Assembly: GCF_001570525.1 (NCBI RefSeq)
Contig: NZ_BBXC01000026.1
Coordinates: 51,260-115,259 of the forward strand
Direction of reading: 5' to 3'
Origin: Herbidospora sakaeratensis
Lineage (GTDB): Bacteria; Actinomycetota; Actinomycetes; Streptosporangiales; Streptosporangiaceae
DNA length: 64,000 nucleotides
The translations under genes were made by a program, and so were the position numbers. Below the pieces are notes generated by a model. It saw nothing but the letters and a program-made list of their open reading frames with translations. It had not been told where the DNA came from and did no database searches. Shown in pieces: positions 16,476 to 25,765 of the stretch (position 1 is the first letter of the stretch; each line of letters starts with the position of its first letter).

Positions 16476-17071
16476 TCCGGGAATACGTCCTGTTCTGGAC
16501 GGGTTCGACGATCTCCTTCCTCGGCACCAGGGCCACCGCGATCGCCTATCCGCTGCTGGCCCTGGCGGTCCTCGACTCACCGGTCGCGGCCGGCCTGATC
16601 GCATCGATCGGCATGATCCCCTACCTGGTGCTCTACCTGCCGGGAGGGGTGTACGTCGACCGCCGCGACGCCCGGACGCTGATGATCGGCGCCGAGACCG
16701 CCCGGCTGGTCACCGCGCTGGCCATGGTCGCGGCGGTGGTCACCGGGCAGCCCGGCTTCGTGCTGTTCGCCCTGGTCGCCTTCGCCGACGGGACGGCGGC
16801 GGTGATCTACTCGCTGGCCGAGGTGAACCTGCTGCGCGGCATCGTCGACCAGCCGAGGATCGCCGGCGCCCTGGCCGGCAACGAGGCCAGGACCAGCGTC
16901 GCGGGCATCCTCGGCCGCCCGGTCGGCGGTCTCCTGTTCGGCCTCGGGCCCGCCGTGCCGTTCGCCGGGGCCTATACCAGGCGTTCGATGACCTCGCGGA
17001 GGTTCGGCGGCTCCACCCGCTCGGGCAGCGTGTCGAGCGAGTCGGGGGTGTGCCAGGCGTGCCCCCGGTAG
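16472..17071 (+). pseudogene. Truncated MFS transporter (N-terminal five helices only)
   Basis: The frame starts at an ATG overlapping the TPR stop and reads as a typical MFS protein for about 168 residues: FWTGSTISFLGTRATAIAYPLL, the loop YVDRRDARTLMIG, and GRPVGGLLFGLGPAVPF. Homologues have about 400 residues and 12 helices. From about 16972, the exact end of the convergent Nudix gene, the frame only reads the antisense of that gene (arginine/serine-rich, no helices) to a stop at 17071. A deletion or rearrangement therefore fused the gene to the Nudix 3' end. A six-helix half-transporter is unlikely to work alone. Confidence 0.8.
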
Positions 17072-17409
17072 GTGCCGGTCTCCTCGGAGGTGAGCTCGGT
17101 GCTCCCGACCTTGGGCGTGCCCGGGAACCGGGCCAGGAAGAAGGGCTCGGTCTTCATGTAGTGCACGCCCAGCCAGTGGAAGTCGCGCTCCACCTGCACC
17201 CAGACGTCTTCGACCGCCTCGCCGGGCAACCCGGTCTCCTCGGTCAGCTCCCGCCGGGCCGCGGCCAGCGCCGACTCGCCCGCGTCGATGCCGCCGCCGG
17301 GCGGTTCCCAGAAGACCTCGTCGCTGACGTGGTCGTGCCACCGGAGCAGCAGCACCCGCCCGTCGCCGTCGAGGCAGATGACGCGCGCGGCCGGTCTCGT
17401 CTCAGCCAC
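16972..17409 (-). CDS. Nudix hydrolase
   Basis: A Mg-dependent hydrolase of nucleoside diphosphates linked to another moiety, 145 residues. The Nudix box is complete, GGGIDAGESALAAARRELTEE followed by TGL, preceded by LLLRWHDHVSDEVFWEPP. The GTG at 17409 is preferred because GGGGGA lies seven bases upstream; an ATG five codons earlier has no ribosome binding site. The substrate is unknown. Its 3' end abuts the truncated MFS gene. It is divergent from purU. Confidence 0.9.
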   Translation of the reverse strand: MAETRPAARVICLDGDGRVLLLRWHDHVSDEVFWEPPGGGIDAGESALAAARRELTEETGLPGEAVEDVWVQVERDFHWLGVHYMKTEPFFLARFPGTPKVGSTELTSEETGTYRGHAWHTPDSLDTLPERVEPPNLREVIERLV

Positions 17410-17490
17410 TGTGACGTCCCCCATTCGCCAGTGCCGGTCCGGGTATCATTCTCCGTCCGAGTCACCCCGTCGACTGAAGGTTTGCGGAAT

Positions 17491-18339
17491 ATGACCGCCG
17501 AATACGTGCTGACGCTCTCGTGCCCTGACCGTCCCGGAGTGGTGGCCGCCGTCTCGGGGCTGCTGGCCCGCCACGGCTGCAACATCACCGAGAGCCAGCA
17601 GTTCGGAGACCCCGTCTCCGAACGGTTCTTCATGCGCGTGCAGTTCACCGCCGAGACCGCCGCCGACGTGCTGCGCGGGGACTTCGCCGCCCTCGCCCCC
17701 GACTTCGGCATGGAACTCCAGCTCTTCGACCGGGCCGTGCTGCCGAGGGTGCTGGTGCTCGTCTCCAAGTTCGACCACTGCCTGAACGACCTGCTCTACC
17801 GGGTCAGGTCGAAGTCGCTCGGCATCGAGATCGTCGCGGTCGCCTCGAACCACCCCGACCTGCGGCCTCTCACCCAGTCACACGGCATCGACTACCACCA
17901 CCTGCCGGTCACCCCGGCGACCAAGGAACGCCAGGAGCAGGAGATCCTGACCCTGGTCGACCACTACCGGGCCGACCTGGTCGTGCTGGCCCGCTACATG
18001 CAGGTGCTCTCGGCCGACCTGTGCGGCAAGTTGTCGGGCCGGGTGATCAACATCCACCACTCGTTCCTGCCGTCGTTCAAGGGCTCGCGCCCCTACCACC
18101 AGGCCCACGCCCGGGGCGTGAAACTGATCGGCGCCACCGCCCACTACGTGACCGCCGACCTCGACGAGGGGCCGATCATCGAACAGGAGGTCGCCCGCGT
18201 GAACCACACCCACTCGCCCGAAGACCTCGTGGCGATCGGCAAGGACCTCGAGTGCCAGGCCCTCGCCCGGGCCGTCAAGTGGCACGCCGACCACCGCATC
18301 CTGCTCGACGGCCACAAGACGGTGATCTTCCCCCGCTAG
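17491..18339 (+). CDS. purU: Formyltetrahydrofolate deformylase
   Basis: Hydrolyses 10-formyl-THF to formate and THF, balancing one-carbon pools and supplying formate to purine synthesis. The 282-residue protein has an N-terminal ACT domain (YVLTLSCPDRPGVVAAVSGL, about 1-80) and a C-terminal formyltransferase-like domain. Catalytic-region motifs are INIHHSFLPSFKG, the PYHQAHARGVKLIGATAHY stretch and DLDEGPIIEQ. Length matches the family. GAAGG lies ten bases before the ATG. A strong hairpin terminator follows 130 bases downstream. Confidence 0.95.
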   Translation: MTAEYVLTLSCPDRPGVVAAVSGLLARHGCNITESQQFGDPVSERFFMRVQFTAETAADVLRGDFAALAPDFGMELQLFDRAVLPRVLVLVSKFDHCLNDLLYRVRSKSLGIEIVAVASNHPDLRPLTQSHGIDYHHLPVTPATKERQEQEILTLVDHYRADLVVLARYMQVLSADLCGKLSGRVINIHHSFLPSFKGSRPYHQAHARGVKLIGATAHYVTADLDEGPIIEQEVARVNHTHSPEDLVAIGKDLECQALARAVKWHADHRILLDGHKTVIFPR

Positions 18340-18472
18340 GGGGCCGCGACCGCCCCGCGGCTCCGGTCGGGGCGTCGGAGCTCTGCCGTTGCGGCGCGGG
18401 GCGGAAAAGGGCGTCGGCGCCGGGTGCGGCCCCTGCCGGAGGCGGCGGGCGGGGTGAGCCGTAACGGACGGG

Positions 18473-18509
18473 AGAGGAAGGGCCCGGACATGGTCCGGGG
18501 CCTTCCTCT
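18473..18509. terminator. Bidirectional terminator between purU and the prolyl oligopeptidase
   Basis: AGAGGAAGGGCCCGGAC (18473-18489) pairs with 18493-18509 with one mismatch and a 3-base loop. It lies between two convergent genes, 15 bases from the end of the minus-strand one. Confidence 0.8.
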
Positions 18510-18523
18510 GCGGGATCCGGCGA

Positions 18524-20590
18524 TCAGGCCTTGAGCCCGAGGTGGGTCGCGAAGAAGGCCAGCTGGTCGGCGGCGAGTTCGACGCTCTTGCTGACCGCGC
18601 GCGCCCCGTGGCCCGCCTCGGCCTCGTTGCGGAGCAGGATCGGCCGGTCGCCCCCGGTGGCGTGCTGGAGGGCCGCGGCGGTCTTCCAGGCGTGCAGCGG
18701 GTGGACGCGGGTGTCGCTGGCGAAGACCGTGAACAGGGTCGCCGGGTAGGCGACGCCCTCCTTCACGTGGTGGTAGGGCGAGTAGGCCCAGAGCCAGCCG
18801 AACTCCTCGGGGTCGTCGGCCGAGCCGTATTCGACGTTCCAGGTCGCGCCCAGGCCGAACTTCTCGTAGCGGATCATGTCGAGCAGCGGCGCCGAGCACA
18901 CGACGGCGGCGAAGAGCTCGGGACGGCGGGTCAGCGCCGCGCCCACCAGCAGGCCGCCGTTGGACCCGCCGGAGATGCCGAGCATCTCGGGCGTGGTGAT
19001 CCCCTGGGCGATCAGGAACTCGGCGGCGGCCTCGAAGTCGCGGAAGGTGTTCTGCTTGTTGGCCAGCATGCCGTCGCGGTGCCACTCCTCGCCCTGCTCG
19101 CCACCGCCCCTGAGCTGGGCGATGGCGTAGACGCCGCCCGCCTCGACCCAGCTCAGCACCGATGCCGAGTAGCCGGGCGTCATCGAGATGCCGAAGCCGC
19201 CGTAGCCGTTGAGGATGGTCGGGCGCGGGCCGTCGCGGTCGACGGGGGAGATCACCAGCAGGTGGACCTCGGCGCCGTCGGCCGACGGGTAGACCAGGTG
19301 CTCGGTCTGCACCGGCGGCACGTCGACCGTGCCGGGGGAGGCCGCCCACAGGGTGGTCTCGCCGGTGCGGGCGTCGAAGCGCTGGATCGTCGGCGGGGTG
19401 GTGTTGTCGGTGTAGCCGAACCACGCCTCGTGGCCGCCCTCGGGGCGCTCGGAGATGCCGCCGATCGTGCCGATGCCGGGCGTCGGCACCGAGCCGATGC
19501 GCTCGCCGGTCTCGAGGCGGTGGACGGTGATCTCGGAGATCGCGTGGCGGGTCCAGCCCGCCAGCATGATCGGCTCGTCGAGGTCGTCGAGGATGGCGTA
19601 GTCGCTCAGCACCGCCTCGGGGTCTTCGGGGAGCAGGTCGCGCCACGACTCGTAGCCCGGCTGGTCGGGGGTGGTCACGCAGACCCGGGCCCGGGGCGCG
19701 TCGCGGTCGGTGAAGACGTAGAGCCGCCCGTCGCGCCCGAAGTGGAGCCCGGTCTGGGCGTCGACCCCTTCCTGGACGGTCACCAGCTCGGGCGCCCCGA
19801 TGTCGCCGGTGCGCAGGTCGGCCAGCCACAGGTCGTTGCGCGGCGCGGTGCCCCGCGACGCCGAGATCGTCAGCCACGACCCGTCGCGCGAGACGGAGAC
19901 CCCGTAGTAGTTGGTCTTCTCGAGCCCCTCGCCGAAGATCAGGACGTCGTCGTCGGGCGCGGCGCCGACCGTGTGGAGGTAGACCCGCCGGTGGTACTGC
20001 TCCTCGTCTTGGGGCACCAGCTCGGGGTCGAGCCGGCGGACGTAGTAGAACCGCTCCCCGCCCGGCAGCCAGGCCACGGGGGAGTAGCGGCAGCGGTCGA
20101 TCGGCCCCTCGACGATCTCGCCGGTCTCGACCTCCATGACGTAGAGCTTCGACTCCTCGTCGCCGCCCACCGAGATCTGGTAGGCGAGCAGCCGGCCCTC
20201 CTTGTCGGGCTGCCAGGTGTCGAGGGTGGTGAGGCCGCTCGGGTCGAGCGCCATCGGGTCGAGCAGGGCCCGCTCGGCCCCGTCGGCGTCGACGACGTAC
20301 AGGACCGAGTGCTCCTGCTCCGGAGTGCGGCGCATGAAGAAGCGCCGTGCGCCCCGCCACGCCGGGACCCCGATCGAGCCCGACTTCAGCAGCTCGGCCA
20401 CCCGGCCGCGGAACCGCTCGCGGCCGGCCAGCTCGGCCTCGCCGAACAGCTTCGCCTGCGCCGCGAGCCAGTCGGCGACCTCGGCGGACGCCGGCTCCTC
20501 CAGCCACCGGTAGGGGTCGGGCACGGTGGTGCCGTGGAGCACGTCGGCCACGTCGGCACGCCTTGCGGCGGGGTAGGAAGGTCGCGTCAT
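18524..20590 (-). CDS. Prolyl oligopeptidase (S9A)
   Basis: A cytosolic serine peptidase that cleaves short peptides after proline. The 688-residue protein opens RADVADVLHGTTVPDPYRWLEEP, which is characteristic of the family. A seven-bladed propeller (about 70-420) and an alpha/beta hydrolase domain follow. The triad is visible as Ser543 in GISGGSNGG, Asp626 in FASDTRVHP and His661 in EAGHG. The conserved NGYGGFGISMTPGYS segment precedes it. The ATG at 20590 is chosen from the domain start; the ribosome binding site is weak. No signal peptide. Confidence 0.93.
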   Translation of the reverse strand: MTRPSYPAARRADVADVLHGTTVPDPYRWLEEPASAEVADWLAAQAKLFGEAELAGRERFRGRVAELLKSGSIGVPAWRGARRFFMRRTPEQEHSVLYVVDADGAERALLDPMALDPSGLTTLDTWQPDKEGRLLAYQISVGGDEESKLYVMEVETGEIVEGPIDRCRYSPVAWLPGGERFYYVRRLDPELVPQDEEQYHRRVYLHTVGAAPDDDVLIFGEGLEKTNYYGVSVSRDGSWLTISASRGTAPRNDLWLADLRTGDIGAPELVTVQEGVDAQTGLHFGRDGRLYVFTDRDAPRARVCVTTPDQPGYESWRDLLPEDPEAVLSDYAILDDLDEPIMLAGWTRHAISEITVHRLETGERIGSVPTPGIGTIGGISERPEGGHEAWFGYTDNTTPPTIQRFDARTGETTLWAASPGTVDVPPVQTEHLVYPSADGAEVHLLVISPVDRDGPRPTILNGYGGFGISMTPGYSASVLSWVEAGGVYAIAQLRGGGEQGEEWHRDGMLANKQNTFRDFEAAAEFLIAQGITTPEMLGISGGSNGGLLVGAALTRRPELFAAVVCSAPLLDMIRYEKFGLGATWNVEYGSADDPEEFGWLWAYSPYHHVKEGVAYPATLFTVFASDTRVHPLHAWKTAAALQHATGGDRPILLRNEAEAGHGARAVSKSVELAADQLAFFATHLGLKA

Positions 20591-20877
20591 GCCTGGCACT
20601 CTAAGGCAGCTCACCGACAGCCCGACACCGTAGGCCGACACGCCTGTCGGGGGGAGTAAAAAGATGATCGCCGGGGCATAAAGAGCATCAGGCGTACCAG
20701 TTGCCCAGGTTATGGGGTGGCGGACTTGTCTTCGCAAAGGACACACTTTGGTTGAGGACGGTGCCGTGGTGACCATCCGCTGGGCCGTCCGGCGGAGGTC
20801 CGTGTGAAAGAACGACCTGAGTCCCAACAGACGGGGCCACAACTCCGGCGCACAGCCATGGCCGGGGAGGTCGGCTG

Positions 20878-21387
20878 ATGCGCCAGGTTCTACTCCTCAA
20901 CGCAACCTATGAGCCACTGACCACTCTCTCGATGCACCGGGCGATCGTGCTCGTGCTCCGCGAGAAGGCCGACATCATCCATCGCGACGGCCGCGGCGGT
21001 GTGCTCAGATCGGCGACCCGGACCCTCGACATCCCGTCGGTGATCCGGCTCCGTCGCTACGTCCGCATTCCCTACCGGTCGAGGATCCCGCTCACGCGGG
21101 CGGCGCTGATGCGCCGCGACGACTTCCGCTGCGCCTACTGCGGCCAGCGGGCCGAGACGATCGACCACGTCATCCCCCGCTCCAAGGGCGGCCCGCACAC
21201 GTGGGAGAACTGCGTGGCGTCCTGCATGCCCTGCAACCATCGCAAGGCCGACAAACTCCTGGAGGAGATCGGCTGGCAGCTCCGGGTGCTCCCGGTGGTC
21301 CCCCGCGGGCCCCACTGGAGGCTGATCGGCGCCCAGCTCGACGGGGACCCGCAATGGGCGCCCTACCTCGAGGAGTCGGCGGCCTAG
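20878..21387 (+). CDS. HNH endonuclease domain protein
   Basis: A 169-residue protein of a family found throughout actinobacteria. The N-terminal 75 residues (RQVLLLNATYEPLTTLSMHRA) are family-specific. The HNH fold carries zinc-type cysteines C85, C88, C116 and C119, and the metal/catalytic residues in TIDHVIPRSKGG (His97), Asn111 and His121. It probably binds or cuts DNA, but no restriction or homing context is present, so it looks chromosomal and housekeeping. GGGGAGG lies seven bases before the ATG. It is followed ten bases later by a GNAT gene. Confidence 0.88.
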   Translation: MRQVLLLNATYEPLTTLSMHRAIVLVLREKADIIHRDGRGGVLRSATRTLDIPSVIRLRRYVRIPYRSRIPLTRAALMRRDDFRCAYCGQRAETIDHVIPRSKGGPHTWENCVASCMPCNHRKADKLLEEIGWQLRVLPVVPRGPHWRLIGAQLDGDPQWAPYLEESAA

Positions 21388-21397
21388 GATCCGGTGC

Positions 21398-22213
21398 ATG
21401 ACCTGGGTTCTGAGCGACGATGTCACCGGTTTCCCCGGTGACGCCGAAGACTGGCTGCTCCGCGACCCCGTGCGGAACACGGTCCCGCTGACCGTGCTCC
21501 GGGGGTTGCGGAGCGGCGTCTTCCGCGACGACAACCTGTGTGGCTGGTTCGTCGAAGACGACGAGATCGCCGGGGCGATCCTGCACACCCCGCCCTACCC
21601 GCTCCTGCTGGGCGCGGTGCCCGTGCGCGCCCTCGGGCCGCTGGCCCGCGACCTGATCGCGCTCGACCGGGCCGTCCCGGGCGTCTCGGCCCCGCTGGAG
21701 GTGGCCGAGGCCTTCGCCCGCGTCTGGTGGCGTCCCGAGACCTTCCGCCGCAGCGAGCGCCTCTACCGTCTGACCACCCTGGCCCCACACAGAACCCCAG
21801 GCTCTCCGCGTACGGCCACCGCCGCCGACCGCGACCATCTCGTCAGCTGGTTCCGCGACTTCCAGCACGAGGCCCACGTCGACCGCGACGCCGATCCCAC
21901 CCCGCTGGTCTCCGCCCGCACCAACCGGGAGGAGCTCGTCTACTGGGACCACGGGGGAGCGCCCGTCTCGATGGCCGCCTTCTCCCAGCCGATCGCCGGC
22001 ATGTCCCGCGTCGGCCCGGTCTACACCCCGCCGGAACTGCGCGGCCGGGGCTACGGCTCGGCCGTCACCCACGCGGCCACCGCCGCCGCCCTGGCGGCCG
22101 GCGCCTCCGAGGTGCTGCTCTTCACCGACCTGTCGAACCCGACGTCGAACTCGATCTACCAGAAGCTCGGCTACGTCCCGGTGGGCGACTACGCCTCGGT
22201 CTCCTTCACCTGA
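21398..22213 (+). CDS. GNAT-family N-acetyltransferase
   Basis: A 271-residue acetyltransferase with an N-terminal helper region (residues 1-130, FRDDNLCGWFVEDDEIAGAIL) and a C-terminal GNAT domain. The acetyl-CoA loop is YTPPELRGRGYGSAVTHAAT and the final motif NSIYQKLGYVPVGD. The substrate is unknown. It follows the HNH gene after ten bases and precedes the FmdB gene by 28, so the three may share a transcript. Confidence 0.85.
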   Translation: MTWVLSDDVTGFPGDAEDWLLRDPVRNTVPLTVLRGLRSGVFRDDNLCGWFVEDDEIAGAILHTPPYPLLLGAVPVRALGPLARDLIALDRAVPGVSAPLEVAEAFARVWWRPETFRRSERLYRLTTLAPHRTPGSPRTATAADRDHLVSWFRDFQHEAHVDRDADPTPLVSARTNREELVYWDHGGAPVSMAAFSQPIAGMSRVGPVYTPPELRGRGYGSAVTHAATAAALAAGASEVLLFTDLSNPTSNSIYQKLGYVPVGDYASVSFT

Positions 22214-22241
22214 CGGCGACGCGGGCCCGTAGTCTGGTCGC

Positions 22242-22460
22242 ATGCCGCGTTATGACTACCGCTGCCGCGCCTGCGGTTCGACCTTCGAACTCAACCGCCC
22301 CATGGCCGAGGCCAACGCCCCCGCCCCCTGCCCCGGCGGCCACGACGACACGGTGAAACTCCTCTCCACGGTCGCCGTGACGGGCACCGCCTCAGCCTCG
22401 GCCCCCCGCCCCTCGTCCGGTGGCGGCGGTGGCTGCTGCGGCGGAGGTTGCTGCGGCTGA
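22242..22460 (+). CDS. FmdB-family zinc-ribbon regulatory protein
   Basis: A 72-residue protein. The N-terminal FmdB zinc ribbon opens MPRYDYRCRACGSTFEL (Cys8 and Cys11), with a second Cys/His pair in PCPGGH. The tail is low complexity, Ala/Ser/Pro then Gly/Cys, ending GGCCGGGCCG with four cysteines, which could bind metal. FmdB proteins are putative regulators, and their target is unknown. Confidence 0.88.
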   Translation: MPRYDYRCRACGSTFELNRPMAEANAPAPCPGGHDDTVKLLSTVAVTGTASASAPRPSSGGGGGCCGGGCCG

Positions 22461-22524
22461 CCAGGCGCCGTTCACCCCGGCGGACCCGTCTCATGGCACG
22501 GCCCGGCGCGGCACCGTGAGGGGC

Positions 22525-22549
22525 GGCAGCGCCCGGTGGCAGCGCTGCC
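22525..22549. terminator. Hairpin between convergent fmdB and serine hydrolase genes
   Basis: GGCAGCGC (22525-22532) pairs with GCGCTGCC (22542-22549) around a 9-base loop, 15 bases from the end of the minus-strand gene and 64 past the plus-strand stop. Confidence 0.55.
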
Positions 22550-22563
22550 AGGCCGATCATCGC

Positions 22564-23349
22564 TCAGCGGCGGATGGCTGAGATCACCAGGTCGGCCAGT
22601 TCCTCCGTCGTTCTGATGCCGGTCTCCTTGTCGGGGTTGCCCTCGGTCAGGACCGCGATGAGCAGGTCGGAGGTCGCCGACGTCAGGCGGCCGACGCTGT
22701 TGACCACCCAGCGGCCGTCGTCGGCCGTCACCGGCATCCAGCCGTTCTTGATCGCGACCTGTTCCCCGGCTCGGGCCGCCGCGCTCACCCCCCACGCCTG
22801 GGACGGCTCGACCGAGGTCATCAGGGCGTGGGCGTAGGACCGGTTGGCGACCGTCAGCGGCCCCGTCGGGGAGGTCAGCAGATCGAGGAGTTTGAGCTGG
22901 TCAGCCGGGCAGCTGCGGGTGGTGCCCCACGCCGGGGCCGGCCAGGTCTGGTCGACGCCCAGGTCCCGGAGCAGGCGGGTGAGGCCCGTGCTGCCGCCCA
23001 GCTCCACCGCCAGTTCCTGGGCCGCCGTGTTGTCGCTGCGGCGCATCATCGCCTCGGCGCGTACCCGTTCGGCCGGGGTCGGGTCGCGCCGGCCCGACTG
23101 GGCGTTCAGCAAAGTGCCCAGCAGGATGCCCACCTTGGCGACGCTGGCCAGCGGGAACGTGCCCGGGGACGGTTCGACGGTGAACCTGGTTCCGGTCAGG
23201 CGGTCGTGGACGGCCACCGCCCCGCGCCCCGGGCGGGTGCGCAGGTAGGCAGCCGCCTCACGGGTCAGCGTCAGCCGGTCGGCCGGACAGAACTCTCCGT
23301 CAGACGTCATGGCGCAGGCCGCCGGCAGGGACCTCAGGTTCATGATCAC
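22564..23349 (-). CDS. Class A beta-lactamase-like serine hydrolase
   Basis: A 261-residue penicillin-recognising fold protein. It has SVAK (Ser69-Lys72), SDN (105-107) and KNG (201-203, in place of KTG). The Glu-containing omega loop of true class A lactamases (ExxLN) is not visible, so penicillin-binding or esterase activity is as likely as beta-lactam hydrolysis. There is no clear signal peptide; the N-terminus (NLRSLPAACAM) is weakly hydrophobic and the start (GTG 23349 or ATG 23343) lacks a ribosome binding site, so the true start may differ. Confidence 0.8.
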   Translation of the reverse strand: MIMNLRSLPAACAMTSDGEFCPADRLTLTREAAAYLRTRPGRGAVAVHDRLTGTRFTVEPSPGTFPLASVAKVGILLGTLLNAQSGRRDPTPAERVRAEAMMRRSDNTAAQELAVELGGSTGLTRLLRDLGVDQTWPAPAWGTTRSCPADQLKLLDLLTSPTGPLTVANRSYAHALMTSVEPSQAWGVSAAARAGEQVAIKNGWMPVTADDGRWVVNSVGRLTSATSDLLIAVLTEGNPDKETGIRTTEELADLVISAIRR

Positions 23350-23393
23350 AGAGTCGGCCGAGGGCCCTGACCGGCGGTTTCACGACACGCGGG

Positions 23394-23891
23394 TTATGCC
23401 GCAGTCTTACTCCGGCGCTGGAACGGCAGGAATCGTTCCGGTAAGTGGGGGCGCGCCGGGATGTCGGTGGACTCGACCGAGATGATCCGGTCGAAGCGGA
23501 ACGCGCGGATGCCGCGGCGCATCCGGCACCAGCCCGCCAGATACCAGTGTTCGCGGTGGACGAGGCAGGTCACCGGCTCGACGTCGCGGACGCTGAGGTG
23601 GCCGGCGGCGTCGAGGTAGTGGATGCGGACGACGAGCCGGGAGGTGATGGCCTGGGCGACCGCGCGGGCGCGGCGGGCGACGTCGGGGGACAGGGGGGTC
23701 GTCAGGGTGGACAGGGTCGTCGCGATCACATCGTCGTCGAGCTCGCGGAGCTCGATGTGGTCGAGCGCGTGGCGCAGACCCCGGCGCGCGGTCACGGACT
23801 GCGGACCGGCGCCGAGGTGGGCGAGTGAGAGCGCGAGCGCGGCGAGCTCGGCGGTCGTCAGGGACCCGTTGTGCCGAATGACAGTGGCCAT
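23394..23891 (-). CDS. WYL-domain protein lacking a DNA-binding domain
   Basis: A 165-residue protein of which the C-terminal half is a WYL domain: VRIHYLDAAGHLSVRDVEPV, then HREHWYLAGWCRMRRGIRAFRFDRI. WYL domains sense ligands or nucleic acids, normally in YafY-type regulators with an N-terminal winged helix. Here only about 90 residues precede the WYL core and none reads as a helix-turn-helix, so it is either a stand-alone WYL sensor or an N-terminally shortened gene. AAGG is directly before the ATG. It lies 38 bases after ilvD on the same strand. Confidence 0.8.
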   Translation of the reverse strand: MATVIRHNGSLTTAELAALALSLAHLGAGPQSVTARRGLRHALDHIELRELDDDVIATTLSTLTTPLSPDVARRARAVAQAITSRLVVRIHYLDAAGHLSVRDVEPVTCLVHREHWYLAGWCRMRRGIRAFRFDRIISVESTDIPARPHLPERFLPFQRRSKTAA

Positions 23892-23929
23892 ACCTTGATT
23901 TTAGATAAGCCCACTGACATTTTCTCGAA

Positions 23930-25765
23930 CTAGTTCGCGAGCTGGGAGAGGTCTCGTGAGGCTCCCGTGCTGGCCGAGGTGGTCAGCGCGGCGTACGCCT
24001 GCAGGGCGGCGGTGACCGGGCGCTCGCGGTCGCGCGGGCGGTAGCGGCCCAGCTCGGCCAGCAGCTTCTCGCGGCGGGCGGCCAGGTCGGCGTCGGCCAC
24101 CTTGAGCTCGATCGAGCGGCCGGGGATGTCGATCTCGATCAGGTCGCCGTCTTCGACCAGGGCGATCGCGCCGCCCTCGGCCGCCTCGGGGGAGGCGTGG
24201 CCGATCGACAGGCCCGAGGTGCCGCCGGAGAAGCGGCCGTCGGTGACCAGGGCGCAGGCCTTGCCCAGGCCGCGTCCCTTGAGGAAGGACGTGGGGTAGA
24301 GCATCTCCTGCATGCCGGGGCCGCCCTTGGGGCCCTCGTAGCGGATGACGACGACGTCGCCCTCCTTGACCCTGCCGCCGAGGATGCCGTCGACGGCGTC
24401 CTCCTGCGACTCGAACACCACGGCCGGGCCGGAGAACCTCCAGATCGACTCGTCGACGCCCGCCGTCTTCACGACGCAGCCGTCGACGGCGATGTTGCCG
24501 TAGAGGACGGCCAGGCCGCCGTCTTTGGTGTAGGCGTGCTCGACGTCGCGGATGCAGCCCTCGGCGCGGTCGACGTCGAGGGTCTCCCAGCGGTTGTCCT
24601 GCGAGTAGGGCTTCACCGTGCGGACGTTGCCGGGCGCGGCGTACCAGAGGTCCTGAGGGTTGGACAGCACGTCCCACCGGTCGAGCAGCTCGCCGAGAGT
24701 GCCGCCGTTCACCGTGGTGGTGTCGCGGTGGAGCAGGCCGCCGCGGTCGAGCTCGGCCAGGATGGCGGGGATGCCGCCGGCCCGGTGGACGTCCTCGATG
24801 TGGTACTTGTTCGTCGCCGGGGCGACCTTGCACAGGCACGGCACCCGCAGCGAGATCTCGTTGATCTCCTTCAGGCCGAAGTCGACCCCGGCCTCGCGGG
24901 CGGCCGCCAGGATGTGGAGGATCGTGTTGGTCGAGCCGCCCATGGCGACGTCGAGGGCCATGGCGTTCTCGAACGCGTCCTTGGTGGCGATCGAGAGCGG
25001 CAGCACCGAGTGGTCGTCGTCCTCGTAGTAACGGCGGGCGATCTCGACGACCGTCTTCCCGGCGTCCTTGTAGAGCTGCTCGCGGGCCTTGTGGGTGGCC
25101 AGGATCGTGCCGTTGCCGGGCAGGCCCAGGCCGATCGCCTCGACGAGGCAGTTCATCGAGTTGGCGGTGAACATGCCGCTGCAGGAGCCGCAGGTCGGGC
25201 AGGCGTCCTCCTCCATCGCCAGCAGCTCCTCGTCGGAGACGCTGTCGTCGGCCGCCGCGATCATCGGGTCGATCAGGTCGAGCTTGCGGCCCTTGCCGGC
25301 GATCTGGGTCTTGCCGGCCTCCATCGGGCCGCCCGAGACGAAGACGGTCGGGATGTTCAGCCGCATGGCCGCCAGCAGCATGCCCGGGGTGATCTTGTCG
25401 CAGTTGGAGACGCAGATCAGCGCGTCGGCGCAGTGGGCGTTCACCATGTATTCGACCGCGTCGGCGATCAGCTCGCGCGAGGGCAGCGAGTAGAGCATGC
25501 CGCCGTGGCCCATCGCGATGCCGTCGTCGACGGCGATGGTGTTGAACTCGCGCGGGATCGCGCCCGCCTCGCGGATCGCGCCCGCCACGACGTCGCCGAC
25601 CTCGCGGAGGTGGACGTGGCCCGGCACGAACTGGGTGAAGCTGTTGGCCACCGCGACGATCGGCTTGCCGAAGTCGCTGCCGGCTACCCCGGTCGCCCGG
25701 AGAAGGGCTCGGGCACCGGCCATGTTCCTGCCGTGGGTGACCGTTCGAGACCTGAGGGCGGGCAT
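23930..25765 (-). CDS. ilvD: Dihydroxy-acid dehydratase
   Basis: Dehydrates 2,3-dihydroxy-isovalerate and -methylvalerate to the 2-keto acids in valine, isoleucine and pantothenate synthesis; an Fe-S enzyme. The 611-residue protein has [10 protein letters not shown] (Cys122) and [17 protein letters not shown] (Cys189, 192, 195), [13 protein letters not shown] near residue 80, and the C-terminal [11 protein letters not shown] motif. Length fits the long, E. coli-like type. CGGAG lies nine bases before the ATG at 25765. It is not linked to other ilv genes here. Confidence 0.96.
   Translation of the reverse strand: MPALRSRTVTHGRNMAGARALLRATGVAGSDFGKPIVAVANSFTQFVPGHVHLREVGDVVAGAIREAGAIPREFNTIAVDDGIAMGHGGMLYSLPSRELIADAVEYMVNAHCADALICVSNCDKITPGMLLAAMRLNIPTVFVSGGPMEAGKTQIAGKGRKLDLIDPMIAAADDSVSDEELLAMEEDACPTCGSCSGMFTANSMNCLVEAIGLGLPGNGTILATHKAREQLYKDAGKTVVEIARRYYEDDDHSVLPLSIATKDAFENAMALDVAMGGSTNTILHILAAAREAGVDFGLKEINEISLRVPCLCKVAPATNKYHIEDVHRAGGIPAILAELDRGGLLHRDTTTVNGGTLGELLDRWDVLSNPQDLWYAAPGNVRTVKPYSQDNRWETLDVDRAEGCIRDVEHAYTKDGGLAVLYGNIAVDGCVVKTAGVDESIWRFSGPAVVFESQEDAVDGILGGRVKEGDVVVIRYEGPKGGPGMQEMLYPTSFLKGRGLGKACALVTDGRFSGGTSGLSIGHASPEAAEGGAIALVEDGDLIEIDIPGRSIELKVADADLAARREKLLAELGRYRPRDRERPVTAALQAYAALTTSASTGASRDLSQLAN

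Noticed and set aside
22564-23349. Calling the serine hydrolase a beta-lactamase resistance gene
   Set aside because: SxxK, SDN and KNG are present, but the class A omega-loop Glu motif and a signal peptide are not evident.
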